Source of the DNA: BM520 sp964594665
Lineage (GTDB): Bacteria; Bacteroidota; Bacteroidia; Bacteroidales; BM520
Length of the DNA: 30,041 nucleotides
Assembly (NCBI GenBank): GCA_964594665.1
Contig: CAZQNY010000029.1
Coordinates: 1-30,041 of the forward strand
Direction of reading: 5' to 3'
The notes beneath the pieces are model-generated. The model had not been told where the DNA came from and ran no database searches. It worked only from the letters and a program-made list of their open reading frames with translations. This document shows positions 15,900-23,394 of the stretch, piece by piece; the first letter of the stretch is position 1, and each line of letters starts with the position of its first letter. A program made the position numbers and the translations under genes.

Positions 15900-16319
15900 T
15901 TACATGATATCTATCAGGCGCGCAGGCTGTGGTTTAGCCTCTTCTTTTTTTGGCAGCCCAACAGTAAGAATACCATTTTCATATGATGCTTTAATGTTTT
16001 CGCTATCAATTGATTCGGGTAATGTGAAAGAGCGGCAGAATGATCCATAGGAAAATTCTTTGCGATAATATCCGCGGTTTTCTTCTTTCTTTTCCTCTTT
16101 AAGTTCTGCTGATACGGTCAGAACATCATTTTCGAGGTTAATTTTAAAATCTTCTTTTTTCATTCCCGGAACCATGAAATCGAGGGAGAATTCTTCATCA
16201 TTTTCTGTAATGTTTACTGCAGGCTTGTAGCAGTCCCTTGTTGGATTTTCCATATTAAAGTCATTCATGAAACGATTCATCAAATCACTTACTGTAGGTT
16301 GACTAAATCTCATCATCAT
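15900..16319 (-). CDS. Hsp20/alpha-crystallin small heat-shock protein
   Basis: A 139-residue ATP-independent holdase chaperone that keeps unfolded proteins soluble. A short N-terminal arm carries LMNRFMNDFN. The alpha-crystallin domain covers about residues 35-125 (YKPAVNITEN, FSLDFMVPGMKKEDFKI, LTVSAELKEE, YENGILTVGLPKK). The IxI-like C-terminal ARLIDIM may mediate oligomerisation. Three ATG codons stand in a row. The first lies 8 bases after a perfect AGGAGG (16328-16333), which is rare in this phylum and suggests high or specially regulated translation. It has its own terminator and an unusual upstream region described separately. Confidence 0.95.
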   Translation of the reverse strand: MMMRFSQPTVSDLMNRFMNDFNMENPTRDCYKPAVNITENDEEFSLDFMVPGMKKEDFKINLENDVLTVSAELKEEKKEENRGYYRKEFSYGSFCRSFTLPESIDSENIKASYENGILTVGLPKKEEAKPQPARLIDIM

Positions 16320-16327
16320 TTTTTGTT

Positions 16328-16333
16328 CCTCCT
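16328..16333 (-). promoter_or_regulatory. strong Shine-Dalgarno of hsp20
   Basis: The minus strand reads AGGAGG with an 8-base spacer to the ATG. Bacteroidota ribosomes generally hide the anti-Shine-Dalgarno, so a perfect one stands out against nearly all other starts in this window. Confidence 0.75.
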
Positions 16334-16386
16334 GTTTTTTTAGTTTTATTTTATAAATTTTTTAAAATCAATTTCAGGAACGTTTA

Positions 16387-16402
16387 GTCAATGACCGTGC
16401 CA
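16387..16402 (-). promoter_or_regulatory. candidate sigma-54 promoter of hsp20
   Basis: The minus strand reads TGGCACGGTCATTGAC. Against the sigma-54 consensus TGGCACG-N4-TTGC, the -24 half is perfect, the spacing is exact and the -12 half has one mismatch (TTGA). The predicted start near 16376 gives a leader of about 57 bases. No TAnnTTTG box is seen between hsp20 and glnA on this strand. The mismatch falls at a well-conserved position, so this is a candidate only. Confidence 0.45.
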
Positions 16403-16433
16403 TGGCAAAAAAAAGCACTTTGCGGTAACACGT

Positions 16434-16505
16434 AATGACATAATGACACCTTTACCGTTTCTTTGAATGACATAATGTCATTTTTTGAGATAAAATGACA
16501 TAAAA
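16434..16505. promoter_or_regulatory. three AATGACATAA repeats, possible activator sites
   Basis: AATGACATAA begins at 16434, 16466 and 16494. The steps of 32 and 28 bases are close to three helical turns. The middle copy is a perfect palindrome, AATGACATAATGTCATT (16466-16482), and the first continues as AATGACATAATGACA. They lie about 60-125 bases upstream of the predicted hsp20 start, where enhancer-binding activators of sigma-54 usually bind. The regulator is unknown. Confidence 0.6.
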
Positions 16506-16527
16506 AAAACACCTCTCAGGAGGTGTT
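16501..16527 (-). terminator. intrinsic terminator of glnA
   Basis: AACACCTC (16508-16515) and GAGGTGTT (16520-16527) form a perfect 8-bp stem with a 4-base loop. On the minus strand a run of eight T residues follows. It lies 24 bases after the glnA stop. Confidence 0.9.
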
Positions 16528-16550
16528 ATAAATAGAATTAATTTCATCCA

Positions 16551-18062
16551 TTAACCGCAGTGGAAGAAGCGGTGGACATACTGCATCATAAGAGCCGGGT
16601 CTTTTTCCAGTTCCGGACGCAGTTTTTTATCGTCGAAGGCTTCCAGTTCATCAGCAATACTATGAATCATTCCAAGCGGGAATACATCCATGTCAGTATA
16701 AATATCCGCCTGTTTACGCAGCTGCACAGCTGATTCAGCACATGAAGCGGGAAGATGCTCCAGTGCATCGAGTTGTTCTTTATGGGCATCATCAAAGATA
16801 TTGACATCCACATAGGTACGTTTTGCATACTCCAGGGCATTCTCCATTTCAAAGCCATATCGGGCCGCGACGGTAAGTCCTGCGAGCAGGGAGTAGATAT
16901 TTGCAGAGCCATCAGGACAACGAAATTCGACGGTTTGCTTGGCACTGTAATCTTTTGCTTCCCCTTCTTCAAGGGGGTTGGCAAGGCGGGTCATATTCGA
17001 TTTTCCTCTCCACCCCAGGGGAACACGTACCAATACGGAGCGGTTGCGGTCGCCCCAGCAAATATTGGTGGGTGCTTCCTGATGTGGTACCAGACGCATA
17101 TACGACATGGGGTTTGTGTTTCCGAATGCCGACAGAGAAGGTGCGAGTGTGAGATATCCTGCAATAGCTTTTCTGGCAGCATCGCTGAGTTCTCCGTTTT
17201 CTACCATAACATTTTTACCCTCTTTCATAAGACGGGTGTGAATGTGCAATCCTGAGCCGGCCTTTCCAAGGCCAATTTTGGGTGCAAAAGTGATATTTAA
17301 ATCATATTCATACGCCAGTGTACGGATAATCCATTTTGCAATCATTAATTGATCGGCTGCATCCTCAAGGTTTGTTGGCGTAAATTCTATTTCATTCTGT
17401 TCGTACAATATTCCGTCCTGCGTGAAATTGCCTACTTCGCTGTGACCATACTTTATGTTGCCACCACAGGAAGCAATTGCCTTCATGGATTCACGGCGGA
17501 ACATTTCAGATTTATTAAAAGGCGAAGAACTATGGTAACCTTTCTGGTCGGCAGGACGGAAAAGTTCTTCCGCCTCAGTAATAACATAATACTCCAGCTC
17601 GCCCATTACCTCAAAGCAAAGGCCTGTTTTATCCTTAAGCGCCTGATGTGCTTTCTGAAGGATGTATTCCGGTGCACTTTCCAGCGGTTTACCGTCTTTA
17701 TCAAAAAATGAGCAGAGGATATCCAGTGTAGGTATTTCGCTAAATGGGTTTATAAACGCAGTTCTGTAGCGCGGTACTACATATAAATCGCTGCTGCCGG
17801 CTTCAATGTGTTTAAAAAGACTTGACCCGTCAACACGTTCGCCAACCGACAAAATGGAGTCGAGCTGTTCAAGGCTGTTAATAACAAAGTTCAATGTTTT
17901 CAGGCGACCGTCACCATCGGCATATCTAAAGTTAATCATCTCAATACCATTGTCGATGATATACTTCATAATATCTGCTTTTGTAAACAGGGCTGCAGGT
18001 TTGCCAAGATATTGAACCAAAGGGTTCGGGTTTAATTTAGTTTTTGAGTTCATAGCTCTCAA
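16551..18062 (-). CDS. glnA: glutamine synthetase
   Basis: Makes glutamine from glutamate, ammonia and ATP; the main route of ammonia assimilation. It has 503 residues, slightly longer than the enterobacterial type I enzyme. The beta-grasp domain (about 25-110) has YADGDGRLKTLNFVI. The catalytic domain carries FEVMGELEYYV, YEQNEIEFTPTNLEDAADQ, GSGLHIHTRL and EFRCPDGSANIYSLLAGL. The NLYDLPPE adenylylation segment of the E. coli enzyme is not seen, so control by adenylylation is unlikely. The ATG at 18062 and the one three codons later (18053) are both possible starts. It has its own promoter box and terminator. Confidence 0.95.
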   Translation of the reverse strand: MRAMNSKTKLNPNPLVQYLGKPAALFTKADIMKYIIDNGIEMINFRYADGDGRLKTLNFVINSLEQLDSILSVGERVDGSSLFKHIEAGSSDLYVVPRYRTAFINPFSEIPTLDILCSFFDKDGKPLESAPEYILQKAHQALKDKTGLCFEVMGELEYYVITEAEELFRPADQKGYHSSSPFNKSEMFRRESMKAIASCGGNIKYGHSEVGNFTQDGILYEQNEIEFTPTNLEDAADQLMIAKWIIRTLAYEYDLNITFAPKIGLGKAGSGLHIHTRLMKEGKNVMVENGELSDAARKAIAGYLTLAPSLSAFGNTNPMSYMRLVPHQEAPTNICWGDRNRSVLVRVPLGWRGKSNMTRLANPLEEGEAKDYSAKQTVEFRCPDGSANIYSLLAGLTVAARYGFEMENALEYAKRTYVDVNIFDDAHKEQLDALEHLPASCAESAVQLRKQADIYTDMDVFPLGMIHSIADELEAFDDKKLRPELEKDPALMMQYVHRFFHCG

Positions 18063-18095
18063 GATCTAAAGTTTATACTGATTTTATGGGGGCAT

Positions 18096-18103
18096 CAAAT
18101 GTA
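18096..18103 (-). promoter_or_regulatory. -7 box of glnA
   Basis: The minus strand reads TACATTTG, matching TAnnTTTG, 33 bases before the first ATG. No good TTTG element is found at the usual distance. Confidence 0.5.
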
Positions 18104-18174
18104 TAAAATTTGTCAGACAATACCCACATAAACACACTGAAGATATGTTAAATTAATTGAAGAAGAGGGGTTAA

Positions 18175-19272
18175 CTACTTTTTAATGTCATTAAGAAAAG
18201 CCTCAATGAGAGCGGCAGCAGCATTATAGGAGCTTACTTTATCTTGTTTAATAAAGGTTTCCATTTCAGCAATCTTCGGTTTAATGGTTTCATTATGATA
18301 AAACAAATCACCCAAAGAAGCTTTTATTGTTTGGTGCATAATATTTTGAGCCTGGTTATTTCGTTTGATATGGAAATAGCCATTCGCCTTGGTATGAGTA
18401 AAGTAATCCATGATCATATCCCAGACTTGCTGTATATTAAAACCGTTTACTGCGGAGCAGATGTCCACTTTTGGGGCCCAGCCTGATTCCGGTGCGGGGA
18501 AAAGGTGCAGGGCATTAGCATATTCACGGCTTGCGAGCTTAGCCTTTTGCAGGTTGTCACCTTCAGCTTTATTAATCACAATGGCATCTGCCATTTCCAT
18601 TATTCCGCGTTTAATACCCTGCAGTTCATCACCTGCACCGGCAAGTTGCAGGAGCAGGAAGAAGTCGACCATAGAGTGTACGGCAATTTCAGATTGTCCG
18701 ACGCCAACGGTTTCAACGAGGATAGTATCAAATCCGGCAGCTTCACAAAGGATAATGGATTCGTGTGTTTTGCGGGCTACGCCACCCAGGGTACCTGCTG
18801 AGGGGCTGGGGCGAATAAAAGCGTTTGGATCGGTAGCAAGCTGCTCCATACGCGTTTTATCTCCAAGGATACTGCCTTTGGTGCGGGCTGAGGAGGGATC
18901 GATGGCCAGTACTGCGACTTTTCGGCCTGCGGAAGTAAGCAAAGAGCCCAGTGCTTCAATAAATGTACTTTTTCCTACGCCGGGAACTCCGGTGATGCCA
19001 ATACGGCTTGATTTCCCTGTATAGGGAAGGCATTTTTCTATAATCTCCTGGGCCAGTTTATGGTGGGCAGGCAATGAGCTTTCTATAAGCGTAATGGATT
19101 TACTCAGCAAGACGATATTACCGCTTGTAATACCTTCAACAAATTCTGAAACCGAGGGGCCTGCTTTTTTCTTTTTTATAAAACGGGATATTGCTGCTTC
19201 ATTACTGGAAGGGGGTTGTGGAATGCCTTCCTGCACGTGAAGGGCTGATTTATCATTATGCTCGTGTTCCAT
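18175..19272 (-). CDS. meaB: MeaB-type G-protein chaperone of methylmalonyl-CoA mutase
   Basis: A 365-residue GTPase of the MeaB/ArgK family that protects and reloads adenosylcobalamin-dependent methylmalonyl-CoA mutase. The P-loop is GITGVPGVGKST at 92-103. The switch region reads AIDPSSARTKGSILGDKTRM, DTILVETVGVGQSE is the Walker B-like part, and VINKAEGDN is the NKxD-type guanine-binding motif. Its ATG shares one base with the stop of the upstream receiver gene (TAATG), so translation is coupled. The mutase genes themselves are not in the window. Confidence 0.94.
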   Translation of the reverse strand: MEHEHNDKSALHVQEGIPQPPSSNEAAISRFIKKKKAGPSVSEFVEGITSGNIVLLSKSITLIESSLPAHHKLAQEIIEKCLPYTGKSSRIGITGVPGVGKSTFIEALGSLLTSAGRKVAVLAIDPSSARTKGSILGDKTRMEQLATDPNAFIRPSPSAGTLGGVARKTHESIILCEAAGFDTILVETVGVGQSEIAVHSMVDFFLLLQLAGAGDELQGIKRGIMEMADAIVINKAEGDNLQKAKLASREYANALHLFPAPESGWAPKVDICSAVNGFNIQQVWDMIMDYFTHTKANGYFHIKRNNQAQNIMHQTIKASLGDLFYHNETIKPKIAEMETFIKQDKVSSYNAAAALIEAFLNDIKK

Positions 19273-19754
19273 TATTGCTTTCCGAGTTGCTTTTTTAAGG
19301 ATGTAATTTCGTCTTTCAACTGATTTATTTCGTCTTCCATTTCCTTTTTTTGAATCATGGCTTCCTGGCGTTGACGGAAAAGTTGAAGGAAGATTTCAAC
19401 CTTACTGATCAGAATATGAGGGTTTACCGGTTTGGTAAGGTAATCTACAGCTCCTGTATGGTACCCTTTGGAGATACTTTCATTATCCGTAAAGATTGCC
19501 GATACAAAAACTACAGGAACACCTTTACAATGGTCAAATTCACGGACTTTTGTGGCGAGCTCAAAGCCGTCCATTCCTGGCATTTGAACATCAAAAATCA
19601 TTAATGCAAAGTCATTGTTTTCTATAAGCTGAAGGGCTTCTTTGCCGCTATATGCTTTTAGAATATTGGCTTTTACTTTTCGTAACAGATTTTCCAGAAG
19701 CAGAATATTCATCTTCTGGTCATCAACAATCAGGATATTAGGTAAACCCACCAT
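19272..19754 (-). CDS. stand-alone response-regulator receiver protein
   Basis: A 160-residue protein with one receiver domain (about 5-125). The acidic pocket is Asp11/Asp12 and the phosphorylation site is Asp55 in MIFDVQMPGMDG. The conserved Ser in FVSA and Lys in LTKPVNP are present. There is no DNA-binding or enzymatic output domain. The C-terminal 35 residues form a charged coiled coil (MEDEINQLKDEITSLKKQL), probably for dimerisation or partner contact. No histidine kinase is adjacent. It overlaps meaB by one base and lies just downstream of the membrane-bound TPR regulator. Confidence 0.9.
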   Translation of the reverse strand: MVGLPNILIVDDQKMNILLLENLLRKVKANILKAYSGKEALQLIENNDFALMIFDVQMPGMDGFELATKVREFDHCKGVPVVFVSAIFTDNESISKGYHTGAVDYLTKPVNPHILISKVEIFLQLFRQRQEAMIQKKEMEDEINQLKDEITSLKKQLGKQ

Positions 19755-19776
19755 ATTTAAATATTATCAATTTTTA

Positions 19777-19784
19777 CAAAAGTA
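19777..19784 (-). promoter_or_regulatory. -7 box of the receiver-meaB unit
   Basis: The minus strand reads TACTTTTG. A TTTC 22 bases upstream (19807-19810) may serve as the -33 element. It would lie inside the 3' end of the TPR gene. Confidence 0.5.
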
Positions 19785-19795
19785 ATAAAACCTTA

Positions 19796-21376
19796 TTAAT
19801 AGTTTGAAAGAAATTGCGACAGACCTATTTGAGTGTTGGAGATTCCCAGTTTTTTCCTCAGTCGTGTTCTGGCAACCTCAATGCTGGATATGCTTTGACC
19901 GGTAATTGCAGAAATTTCTTTTGTTGTCATATCCATTCGTAAAAAGGCACACAGGCGCTTATCCCCTGACGTAAGGTCGGGGAAATCTTTTTGCAGATTC
20001 TGATAGAAGGATCCATGAACATCATTAAAACGTATTTCAAATTCTTCCCATACATTTTTATCCAGGTTGCCTCTCAAATCTGTAATCACCTGTTGGATTA
20101 CCTGTTGGTTTTCTTTTTTCAGGTTTTTCCGGAGGCCGATAAGTTTATCGGAGATACACTCAATAAGCTCGTTCTTTCGCAATAAGTAGAGCATATTCGT
20201 TGTAAGTTCCCGGTTTTTATGATCCAGTTCTTCTTCCAGGAGTTGTTTTTGAAGGTGTGCACGTTTTATTTTTTCACGTTGGTTTCTTATCAGCAATAAA
20301 AGTATTATCAGAGCTGCGAGAAGTGCAGACCCCAGGATATAGTTCCGCATGCGTCGTTCTTCCTGCAGCTGATCTTCCAGTTGTTGCTGTTTTTCAAATT
20401 GATGTTGCAGCTCCAGTCGGGTAATAATTTTCGACAATTCCTGTTTTTGAGAGCTGTCAACCAATGCAGTATATTCTACATGGGTTGTAAAAGCATCCTT
20501 ACATCTGCCCAGGTTGCTGTAAGCCTGGCTAAGCATATTTTTACAATCAGCAGCCATTTCCCACGATTTAGCCTGCATAGCAATATCAAGAGCCTTGAGT
20601 AATGGTTCAAGAGACATTTCCCACTGTTGCTTGTTGATGTAATAATTCCCGAGCATCACATATCCGGAAGCAGCACCCGTAACATCTCCCAGTTCAGTTT
20701 TCAGATCAATACGTTTATTAAAGTAATCTACTGCCTTGGGGTTATTCATCTCGCTGTAAGTAGCACCGATGTTTCCATAATTATTACTTATCCAGTCAGT
20801 ATTGCCTAATTTCTGGTTCATTTCCAGCGACATAAAAAAGTACTCCAGGGCAATGGTATTTTCACCTTGCCCACGATATACCATGCCGATATTATTATAG
20901 TTTGCTGCAAGCAGGTTTTCTTCCCCGTTTTTACGGTTTAATTCAATTGCGTCAAGAAGATATTCACCGGCGATGTTATAGTCTTGTATGGAAATATATA
21001 CTGTAGCGATATAATTTTTTGCTGTAGCAATGATGCGGTCATCTTCAGATTCCTCGCCAATATAGAGCGCATTAAAGTAATATTCTGCGGCTTTTATTTT
21101 GTTGTCTACACCTGATAAAGCCTTGCCATAATTGATGTAGGTATTTGCAAGGCCTTTATAATCATCTATATTGCGGGCTATAGTCATTGCGTTTTCGAGG
21201 TATAGCATGGCTTTTGCGGGGTCAGAATAAATATTTTTTATGGAGAGATCATTCAGGATTCTGACTTTGGAAGTGTCGTCGGGGAGCATTTCAGGAGTAA
21301 AGGATAGAGTTTCCTGGGCAAGAGCCATAGAGAAAAGAGCCAAAAAGAGGCTAAGTAAAAAAACACGTTGCGCCAT
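19796..21376 (-). CDS. membrane-tethered TPR protein with C-terminal helix-turn-helix
   Basis: A 526-residue protein with four parts. Residues 1-21 are a signal peptide (MAQRVFLLSLFLALFSMALAQ). Several TPR units cover about 35-310 (YNNIGMVYRGQGENTIALEYF is one). One membrane helix lies at about 345-363. A coiled coil (about 364-430) leads to a LuxR-like helix-turn-helix at about 468-515 (MTTKEISAITGQSISSIEVARTRLRKKLG). The TPR part would be in the periplasm and the DNA-binding end in the cytoplasm, so it is a one-piece transmembrane regulator. An upstream ATG at 21430 is rejected because it precedes the promoter and spoils the signal peptide. Confidence 0.9.
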   Translation of the reverse strand: MAQRVFLLSLFLALFSMALAQETLSFTPEMLPDDTSKVRILNDLSIKNIYSDPAKAMLYLENAMTIARNIDDYKGLANTYINYGKALSGVDNKIKAAEYYFNALYIGEESEDDRIIATAKNYIATVYISIQDYNIAGEYLLDAIELNRKNGEENLLAANYNNIGMVYRGQGENTIALEYFFMSLEMNQKLGNTDWISNNYGNIGATYSEMNNPKAVDYFNKRIDLKTELGDVTGAASGYVMLGNYYINKQQWEMSLEPLLKALDIAMQAKSWEMAADCKNMLSQAYSNLGRCKDAFTTHVEYTALVDSSQKQELSKIITRLELQHQFEKQQQLEDQLQEERRMRNYILGSALLAALIILLLLIRNQREKIKRAHLQKQLLEEELDHKNRELTTNMLYLLRKNELIECISDKLIGLRKNLKKENQQVIQQVITDLRGNLDKNVWEEFEIRFNDVHGSFYQNLQKDFPDLTSGDKRLCAFLRMDMTTKEISAITGQSISSIEVARTRLRKKLGISNTQIGLSQFLSNY

Positions 21377-21409
21377 ATAATTAGGGTATTGCAAAACGGG
21401 TACAAGATA

Positions 21410-21417
21410 CAAAAATA
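21410..21417 (-). promoter_or_regulatory. -7 box of the TPR regulator gene
   Basis: The minus strand reads TATTTTTG, 33 bases before the chosen ATG. It lies downstream of the longer alternative start and so supports the shorter protein. No -33 element is clear. Confidence 0.5.
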
Positions 21418-21528
21418 AAAGGGGAAACATAATTCTGAATAGTGCCGCATTCCTGAATAAAATGCTTTAGGGTGCAGGAATACGAAATAAGTCATAACAT
21501 AATGCCAAAAACTTATTAGAAGCCATCT

Positions 21529-21559
21529 GTTGATACTTATAAAAAAAAACCTATTTTTG
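21529..21559 (+). promoter_or_regulatory. promoter of tRNA-Pro
   Basis: GTTG (21529-21532), 19 bases, then TATTTTTG (21552-21559). The tRNA begins 54 bases further on. Confidence 0.6.
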
Positions 21560-21613
21560 CACCCTTAAACGCTTAAACGGCATCTTCGAAGTATTCCCAA
21601 TAATACTCAAGAT

Positions 21614-21687
<74 letters not shown>

Positions 21688-21697
21688 CTTCAAACTC

Positions 21698-21726
21698 AAA
21701 GGCTCCTGTTTGCGGGGGTCTTTTTT
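21698..21726 (+). terminator. terminator after tRNA-Pro
   Basis: AAAGGCTCCTG (21698-21708) and CGGGGGTCTTT (21713-21723) form an 11-bp stem with several G-U pairs around TTTG. A T-run to 21726 follows. It separates the tRNA from the transporter gene. Confidence 0.75.
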
Positions 21727-21760
21727 GCTTTCAGTGATCTATCCTATTACAAACAAAACA

Positions 21761-21791
21761 CTTGCAGGTTTTTAAATATGTAGTATTTTTG
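21761..21791 (+). promoter_or_regulatory. promoter of the AbgT-family gene
   Basis: CTTG (21761-21764), 19 bases, then TATTTTTG (21784-21791). The ATG at 21816 follows after 24 bases. Confidence 0.65.
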
Positions 21792-21815
21792 GCTGTTCAA
21801 CAAAATGAGTTTACA

Positions 21816-23324
21816 ATGAAGAAACGCCCTGTAGAACTTTTTTTGAATGGTGTTGAACGCGTAGGAAATGCCCTGCCTCATCCGGCAACGTTATTCGGAA
21901 TTTTTGCCTTAATAGTACTTTTACTTTCTGCCCTGTTTGCTGTTCTTGATTTAACAGCAGTGCATCCCGGCACCGGCGAACAGTATGAGGCCATCAATCT
22001 TTTAAGCCGTGATGGCCTTCATATGATACTCAGAAATATGGTCACCAATTTCACTGATTTTGCTCCGCTGGGCATTGTCATTGTTGCGATGCTTGGAATC
22101 GGCCTTGCTGAAAACAGTGGTCTTATAGCGGTTCTTATCCGGGGGTTGGTATTATATTCACCTGAGAAGATGCTTACCTTTATTATTGTGCTGGCGGGGA
22201 TTTTGTCGAATCTGGCTTCCAGTGTAGGTTATGTATTGCTTGTACCATTGGCAGGGACGATATTCATGGCCATTGGTCGTCATCCTATTGCAGGTATGGC
22301 AGCAGGTTTTGCCGGCGTTTCCGGTGGCTTTTCGGCAAACCTTATCCTTGGCACCATCGACCCGCTTCTTGCCGGTTTGTCGCAGGAGGCTGCCCGTTTG
22401 GTTGATCCTGCATACCATGTAAATCCTACTGCCAACTATTATTTTATGGTAGCCTCCACGTTTGTTATTGCGATTCTGGGGACGCTGGTTACGGAAAAAA
22501 TTGTTGTACCGCGCCTGGGGCCCTACAAGGGCACAGAGGAAAAGATAGAAGAAATAACGCATCTTTCTCCCGGAGAAAAAAAAGGGATCAGGTGTTCCGG
22601 GCTTGTATTCCTTGTTTTTCTCGCACTACTGCTTTTAGGTTTGATTCCGGAAAATGGCATTCTTCGTGGTGATAATGGTGATTTTCTGAAATCACCGGTT
22701 TTAAGTGGTGTCGTCGCTGTTTTATTGCTTGTGGCTGGAACCATGGGTATTGTTTATGGCGTATGCACGGGGAAATACAAAAACGACAGTGATGTTATGA
22801 AGGGCATGTCAGAAAGCATGAAATCGCTTTCCGGCTATTTGGTTCTGGTATTCTTTGCAGCTCAGTTTGTGGCTTATTTTAATTGGTCTAATTTGGGGAT
22901 CATCATAGCTATTGATGGTGCAGAAGCCATAAAGAGCCTTAACCTTGGGTTAATACCTCTGGTGCTCATGTTTATGGTTTTTTCAGGACTCATCAACCTT
23001 ATCATGGGTAGTGCCAGTGCAAAATGGGCATTAATGGCACCGGTTTTTATACCCATGTTTATGTTTTTGGGATATACGCCCGAGCTCACACAGGTAGTGT
23101 ATCGCATCGGTGATAGTGTAACGAATATCATATCGCCAATGATGAGTTTCTTTGCACTAATCATTGTATATTTTCAGAAATACGATAAAAAGGCGGGTAT
23201 CGGAACCCTGGTTGCCACAATGTTACCTTATTCCATTGTGTTTTTTATCGGATGGGCAATACTTCTGATTATTTGGTTACTGGCAGGTCTGCCTCTGGGA
23301 CCCGGGGCAGGTATTCATTTGTAA
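21816..23324 (+). CDS. AbgT-family transporter
   Basis: A 502-residue inner-membrane protein of the AbgT family. Known members import p-aminobenzoyl-glutamate or export sulfonamide-type drugs (MtrF, YdaH). It opens with a short cytoplasmic lead (MKKRPVELFLNGVERVGNALPHP), then has about a dozen membrane segments. Family landmarks include LASSVGYVLLVPL, GGFSANLILGTIDPLLAGLSQE and the C-terminal DSVTNIISPMM. The substrate cannot be read from the sequence. The frame is open to an earlier ATG at 21762, but that codon lies upstream of the -7 box, so 21816 is used. It converges on the PKD-protein operon. Confidence 0.93.
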   Translation: MKKRPVELFLNGVERVGNALPHPATLFGIFALIVLLLSALFAVLDLTAVHPGTGEQYEAINLLSRDGLHMILRNMVTNFTDFAPLGIVIVAMLGIGLAENSGLIAVLIRGLVLYSPEKMLTFIIVLAGILSNLASSVGYVLLVPLAGTIFMAIGRHPIAGMAAGFAGVSGGFSANLILGTIDPLLAGLSQEAARLVDPAYHVNPTANYYFMVASTFVIAILGTLVTEKIVVPRLGPYKGTEEKIEEITHLSPGEKKGIRCSGLVFLVFLALLLLGLIPENGILRGDNGDFLKSPVLSGVVAVLLLVAGTMGIVYGVCTGKYKNDSDVMKGMSESMKSLSGYLVLVFFAAQFVAYFNWSNLGIIIAIDGAEAIKSLNLGLIPLVLMFMVFSGLINLIMGSASAKWALMAPVFIPMFMFLGYTPELTQVVYRIGDSVTNIISPMMSFFALIIVYFQKYDKKAGIGTLVATMLPYSIVFFIGWAILLIIWLLAGLPLGPGAGIHL

Positions 23325-23330
23325 GACACC

Positions 23331-23372
23331 AAAAAAAAGCAGGAATCATCTCCGGGGAAGAGATGTTCCTGC
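23331..23372 (-). terminator. terminator of the ECF-sigma/PKD operon
   Basis: GCAGGAA-CATCTC pairs with GAGATG-TTCCTGC (13 bp with one bulged base at 23346) around a 7-base loop. On the minus strand eight T residues follow (A-run at 23331-23338). The plus strand has no T-run after the stem, so it mainly serves the minus-strand operon, although it could also block plus-strand read-through. Confidence 0.85.
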
Positions 23373-23394
23373 GCCTAGCTTATTAACCAAAATT

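Noticed and set aside
21377..21430. Longer N-terminus of the TPR regulator
   Set aside because: It lies upstream of or over the -7 box at 21410-21417 and would bury the signal peptide.
21762..21815. Longer N-terminus of the AbgT-family protein
   Set aside because: The earlier ATG lies upstream of the -7 box at 21784, so it would not be in the mRNA.
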